DNA of 64,000 nt from assembly GCA_003999685.1 (NCBI GenBank), contig CP021220.1:3968001-4032000 (forward strand). The letters run 5' to 3'. This DNA is from Taiwanofungus camphoratus (Eukaryota > Basidiomycota > Agaricomycetes > Polyporales > Taiwanofungaceae). This document shows positions 36,381 through 50,387 of this stretch, one piece after another. The notes under the pieces are model-generated. The model had not been told where the DNA came from. It saw only the letters and a program-made list of their open reading frames with translations, and made no database searches. Each line of letters starts with the position of its first letter. The first letter of the stretch is position 1. The translations under genes and the position numbers were made by a program.

Positions 36381-37754
36381 TCAATGAAGTGTATTCCGTC
36401 TATCAATAATAATCCAGCTTGTCCCATTTCCACACCATATATCCACTGCTCTCCCGTCATGCTCAATCGCATATGCAGGTGGCCAGACTTTCATAGGTAA
36501 ATCGATATCCTCCGCCAATCCCACACCCAAGTTCCCGTGTTCATTCCAGCCCCAAGCCCACACTTCGTACTGCACTTCTGCCGAATCAGGGTCGGCCCGT
36601 AGATGAGAGCCTGTCCGTCTTCCATTCTGATTAGCACTTGTGATGGCTAATAGACATAAGACGTGCTCGCTCCCGCAGGCAACTTTGAATAGGCGGTGCA
36701 TTGAAGGCGCGAAGCGAAGACGTACTGGAGCGAGCACAGGCACGTCTTCCGCGCACAGCCGCCCAAGCTGCCCCTTGTCATTGCTCCCCGTAGCCATTAT
36801 ACGGTACCCATCATCGTCGTGAACGACCGCATATGTCCCATTCCATGTACACCCGACCGCACACACGTTCGTCAACTTCTCCAGATCCTGCAGTTGCGCC
36901 TTCTTGTTGGACCCGATTCCTAACAGACGGCCGGAAGAGTGGAGAAAGACGGTGTGCTGAGTACCTGCTGCACAGGAGGTAACAGTACCACATGCAGATC
37001 GCCTAGAGATGACGAGGTGAGGTGTTGAATAGAACGGAGAAGGCCGCCCAGAGGTACTGTTCACATTGCCCAGCTGACCGTGACGAGACGTGCCCCAACC
37101 CGCAATTAACTCTCGAGTGATACCAGCCTGCAGTTGATACTTGTATTTCAGTACTATGTGATGGGGCCCAGTAGCCAGGTTCTCGACAGTGAGAATAACA
37201 CTCCCGTCATCTGAGCTGGCAGGCGTTTCTACGAGCAATTGTTCTAGCTCAACAATGTGCAAAGGCTTGCCCGCGACGCCCTTGCCCTTCGCGCCACCCA
37301 CGCCCAGATTCCCAAAGTCGTCCGCGCCCATTGCGACGAGCACGTCGCCCCGCCCCGCACGCGATAGTATGATATACGACGTCTCCCACCCCGCCGCGAC
37401 CAGCCTGGGCGTGTAGCCCTCCCGGCTGCGCGCGTGCAGCCGCAACTGCAAGTCGAGTTTCCTGAATTCCACCGTCGAGCCTGCACCGACGGCCGCTGCG
37501 TACGATGGGCCTAGTTGGCCTCTGCGCCCGTCGCCGCAGCCCCAAAGTTCCATATCCCCTGAGCGCACAAGAAGTGCGAGGGTGTGATTAGCTCCGCAGG
37601 CGATTTGCGAGACCGTGGTAGTACCGGGAGGAAGCGTCCCTGGAGGGTGGCCGGCGAAGATGCATGGTGTGAAGACGTGCGCATCCTCGCTACTGCCAGT
37701 GCCGAGTTGTCCTTGGGCATTAGAGCCCGCTGAGAGCAGACATAGATGTGACAT
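36381..37754 (-). CDS. RCC1-repeat protein (ATS1-like)
   Basis: Single-exon protein of 457 residues with a seven-bladed RCC1-type propeller inferred from recurring repeats: GSNAQGQLGTG near residue 10, WGCGDGRRGQLG, MGADDFGNLGVG, WGTSRHGQLG, IGSNKKAQLQ, TGSNDKGQLG and WGWNEHGNLGVG near the end. There is no DNA-binding or F-box addition and no signal peptide. Size and lack of nuclear signal resemble yeast Ats1, which interacts with the Elongator-related Kti11/diphthamide factor Dph3 rather than acting as a Ran exchange factor, but orthology is not proven. The start gives MSHLCLLSAGSNAQ, placing the first repeat at the very N-terminus as in that group. It is the only multi-hundred-residue gene here without introns. 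Confidence 0.88.
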   Translation of the reverse strand: MSHLCLLSAGSNAQGQLGTGSSEDAHVFTPCIFAGHPPGTLPPGTTTVSQIACGANHTLALLVRSGDMELWGCGDGRRGQLGPSYAAAVGAGSTVEFRKLDLQLRLHARSREGYTPRLVAAGWETSYIILSRAGRGDVLVAMGADDFGNLGVGGAKGKGVAGKPLHIVELEQLLVETPASSDDGSVILTVENLATGPHHIVLKYKYQLQAGITRELIAGWGTSRHGQLGNVNSTSGRPSPFYSTPHLVISRRSACGTVTSCAAGTQHTVFLHSSGRLLGIGSNKKAQLQDLEKLTNVCAVGCTWNGTYAVVHDDDGYRIMATGSNDKGQLGRLCAEDVPVLAPVRLRFAPSMHRLFKVACGSEHVLCLLAITSANQNGRRTGSHLRADPDSAEVQYEVWAWGWNEHGNLGVGLAEDIDLPMKVWPPAYAIEHDGRAVDIWCGNGTSWIIIDRRNTLH

Positions 37755-38358
37755 AGGCTTTATATCGAGCTTGCCCAGCAGTGTGATATGAGGATGAATC
37801 AGTGCAGAGATTTATCGGAACGTCCGACTTGAATTAGCAGACGTAAGAACTCACGGGGACTTGTACGGCTGGGTTGCGCTGTCCTCTCCCGTTGCAGGCT
37901 CACCGGCTTACTTGCCCGCGCCATATAACGAGGCCACCGAAGAATTGTCGGCGTGCCGCTTCCTGGGGCGTGGATGCCCACCTAGTACTATCATCATGCA
38001 CTCCTACGTTGTATGGAGTATAAATCCGGGGAATATGAAATGAAATAAAAAGCTATCTACAGCAACAGTCCTCCTAGCTCCGTCGTCTGTGGGATATCAC
38101 ATCGGGTAACGCAATGACAGGTAAGTATGGTAAACAATGGAAGAACGACTCGAGCATGTGCTTCAGATGGTGATGGATGCGTGTATGAAATAGTGATATA
38201 TACATGCGGACAATGAAGACAAGTGAAACAAGTGCTTCAGGGTTCTGACCGGATGATACGGCAGAAAGTAACGGAGGAATGTACACGAAATCCTTTTTAG
38301 AAATACACTTGGGATTTACTACTCTAGCTGAAGCCGCAAATGCCTTGCGGCCCTACGC

Positions 38359-39115
38359 TCATGGAACAATGATCTCCTCTACCCACTCTTCGCCCTTCCT
38401 CGTGAATCTCGTCCTTTGATTCGGCTTAACCGCAAGCTGCACCCAGTCCACTTCAACTACTTCAATTAAGACTAGTGCGAAGTTCCGCAAAGCTTGCTCC
38501 TGACTCCGCTTGTCCTCGTCGCTCTCCGCCTCGCCTCGCTTCGGTACAGTCTGCGGCCATTTCTTCGCGTCTTCGTAAGAATCCATCACGCTCCCGGGTG
38601 GGGGCCGGCACCAGCTCGCCTTCATGTGTGCGCTCATGTTGTCGAACACGTCCTGTCGCTTCTTCTCCCAGTCGAAGCCCTGCTCGTCCATCTTGTCGAA
38701 TGCAAGTGACGACTGCTCCAGGTGCGCCTCTGCGGGTGCATTGGGAGATGTGACCACGCGCACGGGTCCAAAGATGCGGAACTGATCCTGCGAGCCTGCC
38801 ATCCACCAGGAGAGCTCGGCGCGCGGGTGTGCACGCACCTGCGTGATCTTGGGCGTACGCACGTCGGTGGTGGTGAGTATAATGGGCAAGTGCGGACAGT
38901 CCGTGGGGTTGACGATGTCGCGGTGAACGACTGTGCGCACGCGGGGCGTGTTGTTTGGCTCTACGGTCGCGAGTTGATATACTGCGATGCGGCAGCGCAT
39001 ACGGGTTGGCAAACCATCATATGTATATGTCAGAGGATATACCATTTTGGCTCTTATTCTCCGGAAGGCTGAGGGCCTTAGTTATTGCGTTCAGCCATCG
39101 GGGAGCTGCAGCCAT
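38359..39115 (-). CDS. Pyridoxamine-5'-phosphate oxidase-like FMN-binding protein
   Basis: Predicted 231-residue split-barrel flavoprotein of the Alr4036 FMN-binding type (PNPOx-like). Two exons: 39115-39043 and 38981-38359. The first exon begins MAAAPRWLNAITKAL in a good start context (caacATGg). The splice joins it to VYQLATVEPNNTPRVRTVVHR, the first two strands of the fold. Further blocks: LTTTDVRTPKITQVRAHPRAELSWWM with the substrate-side Trp pair, and FRIFGPVRVVTSP, then the C-terminal WVQLAVKPNQRTRF. The region between about 140 and 185 contains SWCRPPPGS, typical of this subgroup. True pyridoxamine oxidase activity is doubtful, since many members have unknown substrates. Without the intron the frame would start at an internal ATG and lose the conserved first strand. 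Confidence 0.88.
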
Positions 39116-41396
39116 GTTGGGGGGAGTGAAGGGCGTGCGCGGCACTTGCAGCGTCGGATTGATGACGGGGTCAGCGAATTACATAACGGCGAAAACCGTC
39201 CCAATTTGGATGAATTTACTTATGTAAGACTTGAGGTCTTGAAAGTCGAGACCCGAGAATCAAAAGTTACTTACTTATGTAACAAGACTTCACTAAGGAT
39301 TATGAAATATGAGAACGGAGAGTGTGTTTGACCGTCCTCACATTTCATTTCGAGAGGCACCCATCCGAGTAGCAGGAACTTCGGCCCAAAGTGACAATTG
39401 TTTTGTGCTTGATCTAAATGTCTTTGCGTACACCGTAGACACCGTCCGACGCGGACGGCGTCCTTAGAAATCAAGACAAGGACCATTCAGGACATCCGGT
39501 ACGTGCGAGGTTAGCACTGGATTGTCTTGGCTTGTGAGATTTTCGTGTTGACGTTGCGGATTCTCAAGCCCTGAAAGAGTGAGCATTCTTGTTGGAGTTC
39601 AATGACTGGTTGAAATTCCTGCCCAAAAACGTTGTATGAAATATCATACTTCTGGAATGCATGTGTGCTATCCTGGCCCAAGATGAATACTAGAAATCCT
39701 CAGAACGCAAAGGAAGACGCGGATGTCCTGTTCCATATTTACGAACCTCGGAGGCTTCCTTAAAACTGATTCATGTTCTGATGCATCGTAATGCCAGTAG
39801 GTTCCAGCTTCGAATGCGGATACTATGTAGCACGAAACTCGACTCTACTGGTGGTGACCTCTCTATCATCCTCCTCCTTCCATTCATCTCTCTGATTTTT
39901 TCTCCTTCTATGGTCAGATGGACATGCCGTGCAACACCAATCCAATGACTGGCCTCTCAATGCACCCGATATACATGAGCCTTCTCTGACCCTAAATATG
40001 ATTCAGAAGCATGGACATCAATATACTTCAGCGCTCTGAACGAAATCTGTGTACGAGGTATCGGAGCGCTGTAGTGGTTCCGTACCTATAATGGGCGGTT
40101 GCAATCCGGAACTCCGTTCATCTGTTTGATGCAATGCATGCTTTGCTATCTAATCATACCCGTCGTTAATCCTCCAGTTCTGGGAGTTTGGACCGCGTGC
40201 TGTCAGAGTACTCTGTTCGTTGTATTGGTCACTCAAAGCGCTCTGCTTGAATCGCAGGCATCTCCAAGCGCGCATCAGGGCCAATTTTTCCTGTTCAAAT
40301 CTGCGAGGCCCGGTCTCTCAGGCCCGACCTGTGTTCATTCAAGATTTGATCCTGATCCTGGAACGGATTCAATTGAACAACTTGAACAGGCACAAGTTAA
40401 ATGATCAAGCTCATACCCGTACATGACAGCACTTCCTCCGCTCGTCTCGAAAAATGGTCGGTGTCATTGGCGAAGTCAGTAACCTTTTGCAGGGTTCTAT
40501 ATTGGACATGTCATTGAAGACTCTGGGGCACATGTGGCACAATCTGCTGTTTGAGCATCCGCGGAGGAACGCCTGTGTACATCGGCGCTCTTAACGGACT
40601 CTGTGACTCAAAATATCTGAGGGGATTTGTTTGTTGAGGAGATGAACGCGTCAGAGACCAATGCTGCACCCGGAGAATGCTACTATCTGGCGAACTAGAA
40701 CTGGGCGCCCAAACTATTCTAGACGTCTATTTCATGTCGGTGCATAATGCAGAAGTGGTAAGTTATCATGTACCTGGAAAAAAGCTGGTGGACTTTCATT
40801 CAATTATTCGACAGACTTGCAAGCCGTGAGCTATTACCTAGGTACTGGTAAGATGTCTGCTGCGATGGCGTGGTTTTAAGGCATGATATCAACTCTGAGT
40901 ATGAATCGCTCATGACTAACTGATCCCAGGAGTACAGCCATGCTCAGAGGTGCTCAAGTGTGTTCCCAGCATGAACCATTTCCCCTCCCACATGCAGCGA
41001 TGGCGTTGCAATGTCCACCGAACCCCACAGCGCTTGTGTTTCACATTCCGACCGCCCTCACCCGGTGATTTCTCTGCTTCTATTCATTCTTCCTTCATCA
41101 CAGAGAGAAGATGGCGACCATTTCTATCGTACGATGCAGCTGTCCCGAAAAATAACGGGGATAAATTTGTCATGAATGCAGGAATTCACACTACAAATAT
41201 ATAGCACCGTGGCCGAAGTTGTTTCATTTCGTCAATCCTGGACTACACTACCACTTGCGCAGCCAGACAGACTAAATTGAACATCTGCCCAGCCACATTG
41301 GACTCTCCCCGTAGGCGGTCTATCATTCGCGTTCAAAGTAACGTTCTCATTTGGGCATCTTCTATCAACAGTACTTGCGAGGGTCAAGCGAAACAC
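39116..41396. other. Gene-poor interval with degenerate sequence
   Basis: About 2.3 kb without a supportable gene. Short frames at 40099-40404 and 40950-41204 have no splice continuity or known motif. The composition is less GC-rich than the flanking housekeeping genes by eye. A TATA-like run (aaatatatag) is at about 41194-41203, some 195 bases before the terpene synthase start and could belong to its promoter. Confidence 0.45.
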
Positions 41397-42546
41397 ATGT
41401 CATCCAACATTGCCGCATCGCGGCCAGAGGCACAGGTCAGCCATCGCTATCTCTCTTGCTATCATGATGACATCTACTCACTCTATCTCTCGTTGAGTAT
41501 AGGAGACTATTGCAGCTACTTCGAAGAGGGTCATTTGCAGTTTTTTAGATAGGGTCAACTTCTCTTTCCAAGAGTACAAGCGGGATCCAGAACTTGAATC
41601 TTTGGTGAAAGAAGCAACCAAGTCTTGGCCTAACGAGACATCCCTCCAGCCTCATATTGCTACAGCCACCGCTATCACAGTAACCGGCTACGGTCATCTT
41701 CCAAACGTCGAGTCTAAGCTACAAATCGCATTGTATACTGCAATTGCTACTTCTCTGGACGACCCTGCCATCTTTGACTCATCCGCTTCCCACAATTTTC
41801 ACCCCCTACTCTGTGCCGGACTCAATCAGCATGATAACATGCTCGGAGAGCTTACGACAATCTTGACACAAATGTGGGATCACTTTCCGCGGTTCGCCGC
41901 TGGCTCTATTCTGGCATCCACGATGCAGTTCATCAATGTGTCGATGCTTGAGAATATTTCGCAAGACCAAGTATTGAGCCCTAGTGCACTCTCATTCGTT
42001 GAGCACCGACGGATCATGAGTGGCATCTCCGAAGCCTATGCAGCCTTTATATGGGAGAAAACTACATTTCCGGAAGTCAATGTGTATATGCAAGCATTGC
42101 CGTGAGTTCTCTCAATTCCCATTGCCAGCATTTGCAAACCTTATGTCCCTTTACTCAGAGATATTATGCTGTATATAAATTATGTTAAGTAAGTACAGCC
42201 TTACTTCAATGTTTTTTTCACATATCGTTGTTGAGCTGATTCATGTTCTCCACATGAAAGCGACATCCTCTCGTTCTATAAGGAGGAACTAGCAGAGGAA
42301 ACAGGAAACTACATTCATGGTCGTGCCGCTGTTACTGGAAAACCTGTCCTGGAGACTCTGAGTCAGGTCATAGACGAAACTGTCGCTGCAAATCAAAGGG
42401 TTTACACCATCCTTGGCGATGGAGACGCCAAGGATGCATGGGAGCGCTTTGCCAAGGGATACATTTGCTTCCACATCGGTAATGCTCGATACCGCCTTCT
42501 GGAATTGCTTGGGGACCAGTACCGTTTGGATATTGATATGTACTGA
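41397..42546 (+). CDS. TRI5-like sesquiterpene synthase (intact copy)
   Basis: Class I terpene cyclase of the trichodiene-synthase-like group, 317 residues, predicted to cyclise farnesyl diphosphate in the cytosol. Four exons: 41397-41435, 41503-42101, 42159-42188 and 42261-42546, all in frame. The aspartate-rich metal motif is DDPAIFD at residues 99-105. The second metal site, ND-x-x-S-x-x-x-E, is N223 D224 ... S227 ... E231, joined across the 30-base third exon. A C-terminal Arg-Tyr pair (ARYRLLELL), typical of the group, is present. Product is not predictable; membership of the TRI5-like family does not imply trichothecene production, because mushrooms have many such paralogues. No P450, acetyltransferase or transporter is adjacent, so there is no evident biosynthetic cluster. 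A decayed relative lies 2 kb downstream on the same strand. Confidence 0.9.
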
Positions 42547-44514
42547 ACTTAATATCCGCACGGACTCTTTTCTGGGATGAATGAAGGGATTTCGATAAAT
42601 CCACCACTTTGATCCCCGATCGTTATCATCCATACGGCAGACTGGCGGTAGCCCATAACACCGCACTCAAGGACGACAAATGCAGGATTGAGATACATTC
42701 AATTGTCTGAGGTGTAATGTCACATGCAGACGTCCCCTTTCCCTCTCTCTGTTGATGTAGCGATAAACGGCGCGGCTGGACTAAGGATTCCTTCGGTATC
42801 AGTACATGTCCCCAGAGTGCTACTACACGCATATAGTCACGTGGGTCTCGCTGTCGATGTCACAACATTCCCTTCCCCTCTGACTCCGCTTGAACTATCC
42901 AAGCACCTGAAAGATAATTGAAACTGGGAGGTTGTCATCATTTTGAACTCATCCATCTTCTGGCTCGAGATGAAGATATTTTATGGCACTGGTAGGCTAT
43001 ACGAAGCAATATCACGGTTACGCCAGTGCCTACGGCCTGAATAAATGCTTAAGTTGATCCATGGACGGCTGTATTGTTGACATCGATTTGAATGAGCTCA
43101 GTCTCAAAGATAAGTTATTCCATTTCATCCCTCTCCGGTTACTGTATTGACAGCTCACTCCCTCCGCACACGCATGTTAGTTAGATGGTCATGATGTACT
43201 GACATGTGTTGCCGAATGCTATATAGGCATAAAGCGCTGCAATCATTTGATTCTAATCAAAGACGCTTGCGATCCGCACTAGTCCTTCCTATGTTTCCTC
43301 CATGCCTTACGCGGTCGAGTTATAGAGATCCAAATTGCGCGCTATCTGATTACCCGGTCCGTAGTGTTGCTTACGGTGCAGTACTTCTCTCTAGTATTCT
43401 ATGACTGGCTTAACCGATAGGCCTCTCTTATCAGGTTTCAGCATCGACAGTTCTTTGAAAACTGTATACGACCGGCATGATCTTGCCTGTATCTTCCCAG
43501 CGAATAGGTGTAATTGCTCCATCAGACTGGTTTGCCAATTCGTCTCCGCTCCCCTTGTACGGCGTCAATGGTATCCGAGACTTCGAGATACCATGCGACC
43601 GACTCTCTTTGTGCTATACTTCAAGGAGATTCACATATACATTGGCATTTTCAAGTGCTTCAGGCCAATGCGTGCCGTGTAATGCGTTTGCAGAAATCTC
43701 TTGATTTGAAGCGGTGGGCCGACTAAAGACTTGTAGTTAACGCTGCCTTCGCCATCGCAGTGCATAGTGTCTTGGTAAGTCTGATTATCGCACTCATGAT
43801 ACAGTAGGACAGAAAAGTCCGTCAAGACGATTGGGCAATATCAGTAGTAAGCGTTGATAACTTAAAGCTAGCTCGTTGACTAACAAAAGGTTAATGTTGC
43901 CTATGATCGTTTAGAGACTCGGTAATTCTCTCTGTCTCTCCAGGCGAGATCCACATCGACTGTCCACATCTTATAGGCACCTAATGCTCCTCGTGCGTCC
44001 TTGTACTGGATTCTTAAAAGTCCATGGAATGCACAGACGGCATTGTGGGATTGAAGATATGATCAGGCTATATCTTTATCCATACGTCAGGCCACATAGC
44101 GTCAAAGGCAAGGACCCTATTGTCAATCGTAGAAGCGCAGCAGTTCAGAAGCATGTTCACGGAATGTTATGCGACTTAAATATTATTTGCTCCTCATGGC
44201 GGCCGAAAACCTTCTCCTTGTTACGCGCTACATCATGCATCATACTTAATACCCTCAAAGGTTATTCTGGATCTTCATATAGGGAATTTACCCTGCATAT
44301 ATAAAGCCTCGCTACCTGTGGGCATTCTGTCCATCTACGAACTTCTAAGATAACCCGCACTGTACAGTAGATCTAGCATACTGCATATCTCTGACTACAG
44401 CGCAGTCTCAGGGTCCCAGTGCGTGCTCCCGTTCCCACCCCTTATGCTGTTTTTATGTTTCCTACTTGCAGGGCTTCCAACGGCCAGACAGAGCAGACAT
44501 TGCTTACATCTAAT
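42547..44514. other. Gene-poor interval between the two terpene synthase copies
   Basis: About 2 kb without a supportable gene. A hydrophobic frame around 43310-43410 (reading ARYLITRSVVLLTVQYF) ends after about 35 codons and could be a fragment of a membrane protein, but too little remains to classify. No terminal repeats, transposase motif or RNA gene is seen. Confidence 0.45.
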
Positions 44515-45523
44515 ATGATCCCATCGCCGGGCCAGGGCGACCAGGTCAGTGATTGCCAGCCCTCCAGTCACTATCGTTAGTGCAATTGTTATAATGGGGA
44601 AAAGGATATCATCGCTGTTACGGCTAAAAAGCCATTCGTGATCATTTAGAAAGAGTCAACCTCACGCTGCCGGAGTACAAGCGCGATCTGGAGGTCGAAT
44701 CCAAACTGAAAGAAGTAACCGAATGTTGGTCCAACGAGGAAGCTGTTTGTCCGCATATTGTCATGGACATCGTCATCGCGGTTACCAACTGCAGTCATCT
44801 CCCCAGTGTTGACGCAAGGATGCAGGTCGCACTGTTCCCCGCTCTGTTCCCCGCTATTCTCACCAGTATAAGATGGCCCGGCCATATTTGACTCACTGGC
44901 TGACCAGAACTTTCATCGGAAGCTCTGTTCTGGGCATCTTCAGCACGATCACGATATCTTCGCAGCACTTATGAAGAATCTAGCAGAGATGTGGACACAT
45001 TTTCCTCACTTCGCTGCTAGCACTATACTCATGTCCGCACTCCAATCTATGAACGGCTCGATGCTCGAGAACGCGTACGAAGATCCGACGCTACGTCCAT
45101 GCTCCCTCCCATTCGTTGAATACCGGCGACTTCTGACCGGCGTCCCTGAAGCTATGCTATGTTCATCTGGGACAAGGTTGGATTTCCGGATGTCAAAATA
45201 TACATTCAAGCCCTTCCATCAGCGAACTTTTTTTCAGTTTGCGTATGAGGCATTGATTTTACCGTCAGGGATGTCTTACTATGCATAAACTATGTCAAGT
45301 CGTGCCGCTGCGGCCAGAGAACCTGCTCCCAAATCCTTAGTCAGGTCATCGGTGAAACCGTCGCCGCGAAAGAGGGTGTCGATACCATTTTGGGTGAAGG
45401 AGAGCCAGAAATGTATGGCAGAGCTTTGCCACAGTGTACATTTGCCTCCATACCACTGACCCGCGGTACCATTTAAAAGAACTACTTGGAGGCCAGTACC
45501 AAAGGAACTTTGGCAAATATTAA
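44515..45523 (+). pseudogene. TRI5-like sesquiterpene synthase (decayed copy)
   Basis: Clear relative of the intact synthase, same strand, about 2 kb downstream. The exon 1 donor at 44544/44545 and several blocks are still readable (ALMKNLAEMWTHFPHFAAS, NGSMLENAYEDPTLRP, PFVEYRRLLTGV). It is broken in several ways. The frame shifts at an A run near 44626-44630, again before the metal site at about 44835-44875, and again near 45150-45160. The second Asp of the metal motif is Gly (DGP). The segment that carries the NDxxSxxxE site in the intact copy is missing around 45296-45302. Stops interrupt the C-terminal part. It cannot make a working enzyme. The pattern fits a tandem duplicate that lost selection. 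Confidence 0.88.
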
Positions 45524-47098
45524 CGGCTGAGCTTTGGATAAATGGAATGATCATCGGAGAAGGTATCCCTATTTCAGTTATCCTTATTCCAGTCTCATTC
45601 ATCCGACTCATTTCTTTATCACGTCTTCTGCAGGTAACCTGGATTACCTATAGATATCAATACGTATACACTGCATTATGTACCAGTAACTTGGGTTGGA
45701 ATGACATGAGCCCTAGGACCAGATTTTAGCACCGAGAGGATTGAGACCTTAGTACCACCTTCGGATGTTAGTATATCTGTCTCACAGCGTGTGCCCGAGT
45801 AAGACTGCACATGGACCGCATTGCGCCTCCTAACTACTCACCTTTGTTGATCACTTGGATCATATTAAGGTCAACGCTGCAGCAGCACAATCATGAAAGT
45901 CAACAACGCCGCAAATCTCGACATTTGAATAAAGTTGGCTTGCTTGAACGCGCGCAGAAGACTAGCATGGTGTCCCGTTCCCTCTGAACGAATCAACAGT
46001 TGCACCATTCAAGTAGGAATGTATACAGTCAGTGCACGAAGAACACCCCCAAATACACCCAATTCTAGACTGCTGCTTCACGACGCATGAGGGAACACTT
46101 TGATTATTCAACAAGACTTTGACTTAGTCTCGACCTTCTTTGTGGAAAGCACTACAGGATTCACGCAGCTGCTGACTCTGCCAGGAGGGGAAGATGATAC
46201 CACTTTTGACGCACGAAAACGAACTTCGTTCTGGAAAACGATAGGACATGTTCTTTGTATCCCAATCCGTTGCACCGCACCTTCGACAGTACCACGGGTT
46301 GATATTGTATCAAGTAGAGAGAATACCTTCTGTAATCACGGTAGTAGCTGGATGTAAAACTCGACCATAGTGTTTTATCCTCGAGACTGTTTAACCAGCG
46401 GCTGCTCGAGCGTTTGATGACGGAGAGCAGGAGAATTCGCATTGCCGGATGCACATGGGAAGATTAGGGAAACTTATTTGAAGATGGTTGAGCTAGAACG
46501 TGTCTTGATAGTTCAAAAACAGAACCAAGTGGACTTTGAGCGGAATGAATGGAGAAGAAACCAAGAGTTCAGTGAATGCCCGCGTTCTCCTTCTGACCCT
46601 GCCACGCCTCTTAGCGTATGTGATGTGCTGACGACTATGCACATGGTGCGCAATTTCTGTCAATACAGAAGCGTGGTTCCGGAAGCGACGCCGTCGAATC
46701 AGGGCGCATCATGGGCGACTGTACTTGTCTTCTTTATGAGACCATTGAGACTTCCGGAAGAGAATGAGACGAGACTAGCCTAGAATAACAGGAGTATACA
46801 GATCAACGGTTCATCGTGCAAGGCCAGAGCCGTCGTGAGCTTTCTAAGGCCAACCTTGAGACCAAGAAAGCCTGAAGCTGGAGCGGCCGCTGGCGTTCGA
46901 GATATCGATTCGATGTGAGGCCATCGATTGGGTCGGTGACCCAGCCAAATGCACTTGCGATCCGGGACGCCGCAGAGAATTTCACGGAACACTATAAGTG
47001 CTTAGGTATGCACGTGGGAACCCTGTCAAGAGCCATAAAGTCTGTTCGCTGGGGGAAACGCCCAGCGGCTCCGTCTTCTCCTCGTACCATCACCTATA
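45524..47098. other. Gene-poor interval, unassigned short frames
   Basis: About 1.6 kb before enolase. A frame at 46442-46783 (114 codons, charged N-terminal half with KMVELERVLIVQKQNQ) has no recognisable domain or spliced partner. The last 100 bases before the enolase start include a pyrimidine-rich stretch (cgtcttctcctcg), likely its leader. Confidence 0.45.
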
Positions 47099-48836
<1,738 letters not shown>

Positions 48837-49305
48837 AAAGGCTCATCGAATAAAGAATGGGGGTTGTAGGTTGAGAAGTGCTGTGTCCAATACTTAGAAT
48901 GTACTCTGTATACCTCATTTGATACAATGTGATCACAATGTTTTCCCAATTTGTCAGAGTTGTTCGAAAGGGAAGATAATCGGCCGCGAGCATTCCGAGA
49001 TGGAAGAGGCCGGCGTCTCCGGGCGACTACAAACCGAATCGGTGGGCTGTGATAATAACGCGTCACTCAAACGCGTCACCCGAATTTGCCAAATTAGTGC
49101 AACCCGACGCATCTGCCGGAGCGGCACAAGAGGCACATGACACCGCAGTCTATCTCCTCAGGAACTGGTATCACCGTGACTGAGCGCTACCAAGGTGGTA
49201 CTCCACGGGTGATGTGGCAGTAGGCACCCTCCACTGTCTTGTCTTTGTACTTTCACCACCACATATCATCACCATCTCACACCCTCCCTCGCCCCATAAC
49301 TTACA

Positions 49306-50009
49306 ATGCCCGCCCTCACAACTACCTCTGCCCTGAACCGCGTGCGTACTTCAAGTGCGACGGAACCGAAGAACGCGAAGGGTGACACGGTTGATGCTCA
49401 ACCCAAGTCGCAGGGTGAGCTGGAATCTCCGGTGCCCGAGGCAGAATCACCCTCCGTGCTCAAGGCGGTACGGGCTTATGAGCATGAGCGGCAGCGCGTG
49501 AAGAAGGCCGCAGAGGTAGAGAGGGCGCGGGAGCGGAAGGAGCGGAAGAGGCGGGCAGGGCCGTGTCCAGCGCGAACATGCAGAACTGCTCATGGCAGGA
49601 GAGCGAATGGCAGGAGGGGGCCTTTCGAGATGGACGAGAAGCCCGCAGAAGGAAAGACCACTCCCGACAAGCACGAAGAGCGGAGACTGCTCGACGACGA
49701 CATCACCTCTCAAGGCCGAGGTGTGCCGGAGCTTAATATTGTCCCCTTGATCAGGCCGGCAAAGGCACGCAAGATGAAAGGTGCGGGTTCATTGTTATAA
49801 CATATTGAGACGTGTATGTTGACAGATTGTCTTTCAATGTCATAGATGATTTCGAAGTCATACCTGCCGTGCGCTCTGTTATCGTGCTCGACGAGTTCAT
49901 CGTCCCAGAGCCCGAGGTAGAAGAACCATGGGAGTATGTTTCAGTTGACGGCGAGGCAGATACAGTCGTCCCTCCGTCTTACGCCCAGGTCGTTGCCAAC
50001 GCTATGTGA
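49306..50009 (+). CDS. Unrecognised two-exon protein
   Basis: Predicted 212 residues from exons 49306-49780 and 49846-50009, joined at Lys-Asp (KMK|DDFEVIPAV). I do not recognise the family. The N-terminal half is polar; a basic helical segment at about residues 50-85 (AVRAYEHERQRVKKAAEVER) looks like a coiled coil. Exon 2 encodes an acidic and hydrophobic tail (SVIVLDEFIVPEPEVEEPWEY) ending PPSYAQVVANAM, whose PPSY resembles a WW-domain ligand. Around 49555-49650 the reading is rich in Arg, Pro and Cys, while the next frame over reads like a continuation of the helix (REHAELLMAGERM), so a frame error or an unseen intron is possible. Leader is pyrimidine-rich. Confidence 0.7.
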
Positions 50010-50387
50010 ATGGTCGGACTTGTCCAAGATAAATATGTCGCAGCTTGTATAATAGACGACGATAGAAACATGAACTAATCTGTGGACCCGGATATGGGCT
50101 AGCACCATTTATATTATATATATACAGTAACGCCATCACGAATTGTACTCACCTATGTATGTCTTGTATGCCATAGTTATGCTTTATGGTACGGAACTAT
50201 ATGTCTGTGATGTAAGAACTCCGTGCACGACCTACTCACCTGCATGGCGTGTCCATTCGAAGTCCTCACCGATGATTGCGACACCCAGACAGGGCCATGC
50301 CAATCCAACAGTATACATAACCATAGATATGGCATGACAGCAGATGAGTATTTACAGGACATCTTGCGTACTATAAATAAGCGGTAT

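Noticed and set aside
41397-42546. Trichothecene-type biosynthetic cluster
   Set aside because: The synthase is TRI5-like, but no cytochrome P450, acetyltransferase, transporter or pathway regulator lies within 5 kb on either side. Family membership alone does not show toxin production.
43310-43410. Possible fragment of a fungal membrane protein
   Set aside because: Only about 35 codons resemble a membrane helix (ARYLITRSVVLLTVQYF). This is too short to call even as a pseudogene.
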